This document shows positions 55,918 to 62,231 of a DNA stretch of 62,231 bases, piece after piece (position 1 is the first letter of the stretch; each line of letters begins with the position of its first letter). Both the position numbers and the translations under genes were made by a program. The notes under the pieces are model-generated. The model saw nothing but the letters and a program-made list of their open reading frames with translations. It searched no databases and was not told where the DNA came from. The stretch is from NCBI GenBank assembly GCA_030744875.1, contig JASLPR010000056.1, positions 1-62,231 on the forward strand. Direction: 5' to 3'. Source of the DNA: Chloroflexota bacterium. GTDB lineage: Bacteria > Chloroflexota > UBA11872 > VXNJ01.

Positions 55918-58772
55918 CCCGCTTCGCCTCCGAATTTCATGGCCTCGTGAATCTTAATCCGCCGCAGCATCCACGCGGACACCGGGAACGACAGCACCAG
56001 CACCGCTCCGAAGAGTATGAATATCCGCCCGATATCGACCCAGGCCGTTTCCACGATAAAGGCCGGCGTATTCGCCAGCTGGTCGGCGCTCAGCTGCAAG
56101 AACGGGATGAACATGGCGCCGGTCACGATCCCCAGGATCGTCCCCACCAGCGTGCCCAGGAGAATCAGGAACCCGTTCTCAAACACAAACAGCGCGATCA
56201 TCTGCCTCACCGAGAGCCCCATCGCCCGCAATATGCCGAACTCCTGCAGCCGGCGTCGGAACGACAAGAAGGAATACATCAAGAAGCCGAGCAGCGTCAG
56301 CACGGTGGAAACTATAAAACCGATTGAGAGGATGCCGAACGTACCGGTCTGGGTCGCGTCGTTGCGTGTCTCCAGAATCTCCGCCTGCGCCCCGGTCGAC
56401 CCCATGATCACAATGTCCGCCTCGCGCCGCAGCCGGTTGCTCACATCCTGCGCCGCCGCCCCGGGCCGCAGCGTCGCCACGATGTCCCACGGGCTCTCTC
56501 CGAAGTTGCGATGGATGAAGTCCACGTTCGTCACCACGAACACCCCGTCATCCGGGTAATGGGTCGGGAACGAATCAATCCACCCGGCGATAAAGAACTC
56601 AATCTCGTTCTGCGCCAGGTTGAAGCGCACCGGGTCGCCGATCCGTAGCAAGAGCCGCTCTTGGAAGAATGCCCGGTCGGCCAGCAGCGCCCGCTCATCC
56701 ATCGCCAGTGAGTTCATCAATGCGTTCAGCGGAGCGTCCGAGAAATCGTCGCGCCACCAGACCGTCTGCGCGAAATCGATCGGGTCCACCCCGTAGGCGG
56801 TCAGCTTTTCGGTCCCGCCCTCGCCGGGAATCGGGTAGACGGCCTCCGACTCCCACAACCGCGCCAGCTGTTCGATCTCCGGCTCTCCTTCATCTGAAAG
56901 CAGGTCGTAGTGCCGGTCGGCCGGCGTAATCAGCCACAGTTGCCCATCCTCATCCCACAGTCCGGTTTCATCGAAATAGGCCTCGCCGCCCACCTTAAAC
57001 ATCACCCGGTCGTTGATATTGCGGTCGATCGTCGCGGCCATCGAGGCGCTAAAGGTACCCAGCGCGAAGGTCAGGACCAGCAGCAGCACCAGCCGCACAA
57101 ACTGACCCGGGCTCCGCGCAATCTGCCGCAGGCCCAGGTGGATGCCCACCCCGTAGATCCGGTTACCGACCGTCGAGATGGCCGCCACGATGTAGGGGAA
57201 AAAGCGCAGGAATACCAGCGCCACCGCGAAGATAAAGATCACCGGCGCCACCAGCAGCAGCGGGTCCGAAAACAGCTCGCCCTCCGGTCCTAGGCTCAGC
57301 AGCGATTCCCGCCCGCTCAGGATCATGAAACCGTAGATCGCCACCCCCAGCAGCGCCACGTCCAGGAAATAGCGCTGATACATGGGCCTGCGGGTGGCCC
57401 GCGACACATCCTGTTTATAGGTAACAATCGACTGCCGCGCGGCTCCGATCGCCGGACCCAGCGTCGCCGCGATCGACAGCACCACCGCCCCGGCCGCGAA
57501 CAGGTAGTGCTGCATGCTCAGCTCGATCGGCAGGTCTTCCCGGTTCGTAAACACCAGGAAGGTATAGGTCTTCCCGATCACCTGCGCCAGGTACTTCGCC
57601 AGGAAGGGCCCAATAATCATTGCTATCGCTCCCACAAGCAGCCCTTCCAGGATGTAGACCCCAACGATCTGCCACGTCCCCACTCCGCGGGATTTCAGGA
57701 TCGCAATTTCATTGCGTTGCCGGTCTACCACCATTCCCGCCGACAGGCTGATGTAGTACAGCACGATCGACACCACCGGCGCGCTCAGGATAAACAGCAG
57801 CAGCTTCAGGAAAAACAGCTTCTGGTCGAACTTGAAGAACGTCTCTTCCGGCGACACCTCCAGCTTGGTGCCCGGCAGGATTGTGTTGGTGCTCGCCCGC
57901 AGGGTGTAGAGGCCGCCGGTGATCTGCTGGTAGTTGCTGGCCTTGATGGCCGAAGCGTCGAAGTTCGAATACCAGGTCGCTTCGTAGAACATGCCGTCGT
58001 ACTGCTCGACCAGTTCGCTCAGGTAGACCTCGCGCTCCACGTACATCCCGGCGTTGTCGAACGCCGTCTCCGCGTTATACAGCCAGTAGGTCGAATCCGG
58101 GTCGGTCGGTACCCAGCGCCCCACAATATGCGCCCCCAGCAGGCTTTCCTCCTCGGTATCCGGGTGCTCGTACACGATCTTCACCCGATCCCCGACGAAG
58201 GCGCCCATGTTGTCGATCGCGTCGTTGATCATCAGGACTTCCAGCATCGGCATCTGCCCGCCGGCCCCGTCATCAACCATGGTCACATCGAGGCTGGGCG
58301 CGCGTCCTTCGATGATCTCAATGTGGTCGTACAGGTCGCTCATGTTGAAGAACATCCCGTAGGCCAGTTCTCCCCGCCGTCGCCCGGTGGTTGCTGCCGC
58401 GTCGTACTCCAGCACCGGCATCATGTCGGTCTGCAGGTAGGTCACCTGGTCCAATTCGGGCAGGCCGACCAGGTTAGGCAGGTAGTAGCCGAAGAAGGCG
58501 TCGGCCTCCTCATACTTCTGCCGCGTGGTCGCCACTTCCCCGCTCGCTCCGCGGTCGAAATGCCTCAGCAGCACGCTGCTGCGCGGCTGCAGGCGTTTCG
58601 GGTCGGGCTTCGCCAGTTCCAGCTTCAGCAGGAACTCGCTGATCCCCTCCGAGTAGAGCGGGATCGATGTAATCAGCGTCACTGTGATCAGCAGCCCCAG
58701 CGCCGTGCTCAGCACCAGGACCCCGTTGTTCACCAGGCGTTTGCCGACGAATGACAGCAGCGCGTAAATCAC
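55914..58772 (-). CDS. Large FtsX/MacB-type ABC permease
   Basis: A 952-residue permease. N-terminal helix (GVLVLSTALGLLITVTLITSIPL), a large extracytoplasmic domain (about 40-300), three helices (LFFLKLLLFILSAPVVSIVLYYISL and following), a second helix group near 450-580 and another large loop. The C-terminal FtsX core reads FGILSIGFIVSTVLTLLGFLMYSFLSFRRRLQEFGILRAMGLSVRQMIALFVFE, the family signature with the 'EfGiLrAmG' coupling helix. The extruded substrate is unknown (lipid, peptide or antibiotic). Central gene of the operon. Confidence 0.9.
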   Translation of the reverse strand: MIYALLSFVGKRLVNNGVLVLSTALGLLITVTLITSIPLYSEGISEFLLKLELAKPDPKRLQPRSSVLLRHFDRGASGEVATTRQKYEEADAFFGYYLPNLVGLPELDQVTYLQTDMMPVLEYDAAATTGRRRGELAYGMFFNMSDLYDHIEIIEGRAPSLDVTMVDDGAGGQMPMLEVLMINDAIDNMGAFVGDRVKIVYEHPDTEEESLLGAHIVGRWVPTDPDSTYWLYNAETAFDNAGMYVEREVYLSELVEQYDGMFYEATWYSNFDASAIKASNYQQITGGLYTLRASTNTILPGTKLEVSPEETFFKFDQKLFFLKLLLFILSAPVVSIVLYYISLSAGMVVDRQRNEIAILKSRGVGTWQIVGVYILEGLLVGAIAMIIGPFLAKYLAQVIGKTYTFLVFTNREDLPIELSMQHYLFAAGAVVLSIAATLGPAIGAARQSIVTYKQDVSRATRRPMYQRYFLDVALLGVAIYGFMILSGRESLLSLGPEGELFSDPLLLVAPVIFIFAVALVFLRFFPYIVAAISTVGNRIYGVGIHLGLRQIARSPGQFVRLVLLLVLTFALGTFSASMAATIDRNINDRVMFKVGGEAYFDETGLWDEDGQLWLITPADRHYDLLSDEGEPEIEQLARLWESEAVYPIPGEGGTEKLTAYGVDPIDFAQTVWWRDDFSDAPLNALMNSLAMDERALLADRAFFQERLLLRIGDPVRFNLAQNEIEFFIAGWIDSFPTHYPDDGVFVVTNVDFIHRNFGESPWDIVATLRPGAAAQDVSNRLRREADIVIMGSTGAQAEILETRNDATQTGTFGILSIGFIVSTVLTLLGFLMYSFLSFRRRLQEFGILRAMGLSVRQMIALFVFENGFLILLGTLVGTILGIVTGAMFIPFLQLSADQLANTPAFIVETAWVDIGRIFILFGAVLVLSFPVSAWMLRRIKIHEAMKFGGEAG

Positions 58773-58826
58773 GGCGGAACCATCACCCGGCTGGTCTGCC
58801 CGGGCGCCTCGGTCGTCCGCGCGACG

Positions 58827-61061
58827 TTAGGGCGAAGCGAAGATCTGCTGCCCTTCTTCAAGGCCATCCAGTATCTCAATCTCGGTATCACTTTGAATGC
58901 CCACCGTCACCGGCAGACTCCGCCGCTGGCCATCGATGATCGTCTCCACAAAGTCGCGGTTGTTCACGGTTCGCACCGCCGTCAGCGGTACCTTCAGCAC
59001 GCCCTCCTGCACCTGCACCACGATCTTGAGCCGCGCCAGCATTCCTATGTCCATCCCGCCCCGGTCGAATTCCCCGTCGATGATTGTTTCCGGGATCTTT
59101 ACCGTCTGGCCGGTCGTGCTGATGATGTTACGCGGCAGGGTCGTCACGCGGCCCGTGAAGGTTACTCCCGCGAAGGCGTCCATGGTGATCTCTACCGGCT
59201 GTCCCACCGAAAGGCTTGGCTGGTCAACCTCGGGCACCACCGCCTCGATAACTAGCTTCGTCGGATTCGCCAGCCCGATGATCTCTTGGTAGGCGGCCAC
59301 CTGGTCGCCAGGCCGGCCGCGCACAAAGGTGACCTCGCCGGCGAACGGCGCGATCACCTGGTTCTCGAAGGTCTGCTCCTGCAATCGCTCCAGGCTGATC
59401 CGCGACTTCTCCAGGCTGTTACGCAGGATCACCAGGTCGAAGTCCTTCGACGACTCCCCGGCGTCATAGCGGGCCAGCGTGTCCCGGGCGGTCTCCAGGT
59501 TGCGGCGCAGGATCACCAGATCCAGGTCCGCCGAGGACTGTCCGGCTTCGTACTCGGCAAGTCGTTCTACGGCGATGTCGCGGTTGCTCACCGCCATGTC
59601 CACGGCACGGGTGGCCGAGTCAATATCGCTCTGTGTCGGGTTCAGGAGGGCGTCCAGGGCAGTTTGCGCGCGCACCAGGCCGGCGCCGGCCGACGCGGTC
59701 GAAGCGCGGGCTCGCTGCACGTCGGTCGTCCCTCGCCCGGCCTCCACCTGCGCCAGTTCGTACTGCGCCTCGGCCAGGTCGGCGCGGGCGCTTGACAGGG
59801 TCGCCTCAGCGGCCGCCAGGCCCGTGCCGTATTCGTTCTGGAACTCCGTCGCCATCCGGTCGATCGCCGCCTGCCGGGTCCCACCGCCCATCGCCACGTC
59901 CAGCGCCTGCTCCGCGCCCAGCAGGGTGCTGCGCGCGGCGGCGACGTCGGCCTCGGCCGCCACGATCTCCGCATTGGTGGCCGGCATCAGCGCGTCGTTG
60001 TAGGCCCTGATCGCCTCTTGCCAGGTGATCTCCGCCTTCAGCTTCGACTCATCCGAGCCGCTCCCGCCAACCGCCGCCTCGTGGTCCAGGCGGGCCTTTT
60101 CAAAAGTATTCTCCGCCTCGAGCCGCTGGGACGCCGTCGGCTTGTTCAGTACGTCCACCAGGTCGGCTTCCGACTGGTAGAACGCCGACTGCGCGGTCGC
60201 CACGTCGGCTTCCAGAATCTCCATCCGGCGCAGCGCGTCGGCCTGGGCCTCCACTGCGGTCGGCGCGCCCTGGGCCTGCACAGCCGCCAGCGTCTGCTCG
60301 GCCGCGGCCACCGCCGCCTGCTGGGTCGCCACGTCCGCCTGCACTCCGGCCAGGCTCTCCGAGATCGAAGATTCCAGTCGCGCCTGGGTCGTACTCGCGC
60401 TCACGTAGCTCGAGTTCGCCGACGCAACCGATGCCCGCGCCGAGGCCTGCTGGGCCTCGGTGCCGCCGGCCAGCAGGTTCTCGAGGGCCAGTTCCGCGGT
60501 CACCACCGAATTCTCGGCCTGCAGCACCGCCGACTCGGCGTTGGTGTACCCGGTCGCGCGCGTCTGTTCCTTCGCCGCCACGTTGTTCTCCGCCACCAGC
60601 ACCGCCGTTCGGGCCGAGGATCGATCCTGCTCCAGCCCCGCCTCCGCCGAGAACACCCGCAGTTCGGCCGTCTCAAAGTTCTTCTCCGCGTCAGCCACCT
60701 GCGACTCCAGGCCGCCGGTCTCCAGCTCCGCCAGCACCTGCCCCACTTCCACCGATTCACCCTGGCGCACCAGCACGTTCTTGATACGTCCGGGGGCCCG
60801 GAAGAACAGGTCCTGGCGCTCCTCGGCCTCCACCCGCCCGGTGACCTTGATCGCCTCTTCCAGTATGCCGAATTCCACCGCCACCATCGGGCGCTGTTGA
60901 CTCGATCCGGCGGTCAGCAGTGTTGGCGTGGGCGCCACCGACTGCACAAAGAATTCACAACCCGCGCAAGTTACCCCCACCACCATAGCGACCAGCGACA
61001 GCGCGATTCTGGATTTCAGGTCAAGACTCCTGGAGAGGTTTGCTCGGCGTGCGACCGTCAT
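58827..61061 (-). CDS. MacA/HlyD-type membrane fusion lipoprotein with a very long coiled coil
   Basis: A 744-residue adaptor. It has a signal peptide and lipobox-like VTCAGC (Cys35). A biotinyl-lipoyl domain (APGRIKNVLVRQGESVEVGQVLAELE) is split by an extremely long Ala/Glu-rich coiled coil (about 110-555) containing a near-duplicate DLDLVILRRNLETARDTLARY/DFDLVILRNSLEKSRISLERL. The other lipoyl half follows (IAPFAGEVTFVRGRPGDQV), then beta-barrel VGQPVEITMDAFAGVTFTGRV and membrane-proximal domains. It is the first gene of the operon with the permease and two ATPases. Confidence 0.92.
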   Translation of the reverse strand: MTVARRANLSRSLDLKSRIALSLVAMVVGVTCAGCEFFVQSVAPTPTLLTAGSSQQRPMVAVEFGILEEAIKVTGRVEAEERQDLFFRAPGRIKNVLVRQGESVEVGQVLAELETGGLESQVADAEKNFETAELRVFSAEAGLEQDRSSARTAVLVAENNVAAKEQTRATGYTNAESAVLQAENSVVTAELALENLLAGGTEAQQASARASVASANSSYVSASTTQARLESSISESLAGVQADVATQQAAVAAAEQTLAAVQAQGAPTAVEAQADALRRMEILEADVATAQSAFYQSEADLVDVLNKPTASQRLEAENTFEKARLDHEAAVGGSGSDESKLKAEITWQEAIRAYNDALMPATNAEIVAAEADVAAARSTLLGAEQALDVAMGGGTRQAAIDRMATEFQNEYGTGLAAAEATLSSARADLAEAQYELAQVEAGRGTTDVQRARASTASAGAGLVRAQTALDALLNPTQSDIDSATRAVDMAVSNRDIAVERLAEYEAGQSSADLDLVILRRNLETARDTLARYDAGESSKDFDLVILRNSLEKSRISLERLQEQTFENQVIAPFAGEVTFVRGRPGDQVAAYQEIIGLANPTKLVIEAVVPEVDQPSLSVGQPVEITMDAFAGVTFTGRVTTLPRNIISTTGQTVKIPETIIDGEFDRGGMDIGMLARLKIVVQVQEGVLKVPLTAVRTVNNRDFVETIIDGQRRSLPVTVGIQSDTEIEILDGLEEGQQIFASP

Positions 61062-61177
61062 CCCGCGCTCGGAGTCCAGGCTTCGCCGTCACTGTGGCGA
61101 TTTCCCGGTGCTCTCATTCCGACGCGAGCTGCCTACAGGGTAGGGCCCCGCAGATTGCGACACTTACACAACTGAGG

Positions 61178-61206
61178 ATGCTATCGATCCGCTCCTTCAC
61201 TGTCAA
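61178..61206 (-). promoter_or_regulatory. Promoter of the MacAB-like operon
   Basis: On the minus strand a perfect TTGACA (61206-61201) is separated by exactly 17 bases from TAGCAT (61183-61178), pointing toward the MacA-like ATG about 110 bases downstream. The -10 matches four of six consensus bases. It is the best sigma70-type promoter I could find in the window. Confidence 0.6.
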
Positions 61207-61313
61207 CGATACATAAAGTCTTTGTAACCTCTACGCTTCCCTACCCTCACCTATTACAATCGACCCTGTTCTGGTCTGGTGTGCGGCAGCCGTCCCCAAT
61301 CGCGAAGGTCCCA

Positions 61314-62231
61314 ATGCCCCTCTCCCGACGTCGCTTGCTCGCCGGTTCCCTGGCCGCCGGGGCCGTCCTCGCCGCCTGTGGCTAGCCCGACCTGGCGGAG
61401 TTGCCCGATGGCTTCGCCGGCGACGCCGAGCCCACCCCGCCCCCGGCGCTGGCGGTCGACACCGCGGTCAAATCCGCCGGCAACGTCGCCGTCACCGTCG
61501 GCGTCGCCTCCGGCCACGCCAAGCTCGCCGAATTCGAAACCTTGATCCACAGCGCTGTCGCCGACGTCGAAGCGGCCATCCCCGCCCTCGACCTCGACGT
61601 CATTCAGGTCCGCATGGGCAGCGACCTGTCCGACTTCACCGGGGCCTTCATCAACTCCATCGAATCCGTCCTCGACCGGGGCCAGACGCTCGATCTGCTG
61701 GTCATCCCCGACCGCCCGGTGCTCCTGGCGCTGGCCGCCGCCGAGCTCATTGCCGACATCGAACCCTTCCTCGCCGGCGGCCGGCCGGAGCCCCGCCTCC
61801 CCCATCCCCTGGCCCTGCGGGCCACCTCGATCGACGGCTAGTGCTGGGCCAACGCCTAGGGCATCACTCCGCGGGCCCTCTGGTATCAGCCCGAGTTGTT
61901 CGACAACGTCGGCCTTGAGCCGCCGCCGTCGGCTGACTGGGACTGGGACGAGTTCCTCGAAGCCGCGCTCAAGCTCACCGTCCCCGCCACCGCCGACGGC
62001 AGCGGTGGCCAGTGGGGGTTCTGGTCCAACGACCTGGTCTCGCTCCCGTTCATCTGGCAGAACGGCGGCGACATCATCTCTGCCGACGGCGCCCGCAGCC
62101 TTCTCGACCAGCCGGAAGCCATAGGCGCCCTGCGTTTCTTGGCCGATCTCACCCACATCCACCGCGTGGCCCCCTCCCGCGTAGACATCGCCAAGCGCGC
62201 CTCCGGCAAGGACGGCTTCCGTATCCTAGTC
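61314..62231 (+). pseudogene. ABC extracellular solute-binding lipoprotein with three in-frame TAGs, runs off the edge
   Basis: Frame from ATG 61314. The signal has SRRRLLAGSLAAGAVLAACG with lipobox LAAC. The mature part resembles a sugar-binding protein: NVAVTVGVASGHAKLAEFETLI, LDLLVIPDRPVLLALAAA, GITPRALWYQPELFDNVGLEPP, WDWDEFLEAALKLT and FIWQNGGDIIS. TAG occurs at 61383, 61839 and 61857. Family patterns ('DGk.WglPWGiTPRALWYnp.lF') place Trp at the third and Gln or Lys at the second. Downstream sequence is perfectly family-like, so the lesions are recent or artefactual. No permease genes are visible before the edge. Confidence 0.75.

Overview
The window is about 62 kb of GC-rich bacterial DNA with protein genes on both strands and short intergenic gaps. 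I found no rRNA, tRNA or CRISPR array. The content suggests a Chloroflexota genome, possibly a marine SAR202/Dehalococcoidia-like lineage. This is inference only. It rests on the many lone oxidoreductases, metallo-beta-lactamase-fold enzymes, Gfo/Idh dehydrogenases, sulfatase and sulfotransferase genes, Thermus-like isocitrate dehydrogenase, lipoprotein-type MacA, and membrane and DUF2927 proteins of the kind seen in that phylum.

Layout. 1-3.2 kb: an edge-truncated membrane protein, a selenoprotein W-like gene read through an in-frame TGA (missed by the ORF track), a terminator, a cupin, an unknown protein and dinB. 3.5-9 kb: a SufT-like protein, a broken methyltransferase, an Ldh_2 dehydrogenase, a broken thioredoxin-reductase-like gene, dGTPase and a broken MBL hydrolase. 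9-17.7 kb: an Old Yellow Enzyme, a degenerate HD-GYP protein, a Gfo/Idh dehydrogenase, mmsA, a catalytically dead IS200-like TnpA homologue, a hydrolase, a YihY-type protein and an Fe-S protein. 17.7-24.4 kb: an operon of UxuA-like, arylsulfotransferase and terpene-cyclase-like genes, then a VTT protein, a zinc alcohol dehydrogenase, an MBL protein and a cyclase. 24.4-34.7 kb: MMPL exporter, AttH/CrtC-type lipoprotein, lgt, CobW, SQR-like flavoprotein, icd, purE, a charged helical protein and a heavily broken TIM-barrel isomerase.

A low-GC island at about 34.7-36.06 kb carries a short unknown ORF, a PD-(D/E)XK nuclease-like ORF and direct repeats. 36-44 kb: an M20/S9 peptidase and DapA-like operon, a sulfatase-fold protein with Thr in place of the formylglycine Cys, a Gfo/Idh protein and an RNase Z-like MBL protein. 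44-50 kb: a frameshifted DUF2927 secreted protein with small membrane ORFs upstream, two convergent paralogous beta-hydroxyacid dehydrogenases flanking a CDP-alcohol phosphatidyltransferase, and a truncated, frameshifted MocR gene. 50-62 kb: a cobalamin adenosyltransferase, uvrA, a shortened AIM24 protein, a MacAB-like export operon with two ATPases (one fused to an AbrB-like domain) and a broken solute-binding protein.

Two themes cut across the window. First, about ten genes carry in-frame stops or single-base homopolymer contractions, which look more like assembly error or decay than a new code. Second, the TGA in the SelW-like gene sits exactly at the U of CxxU and looks like genuine selenocysteine.
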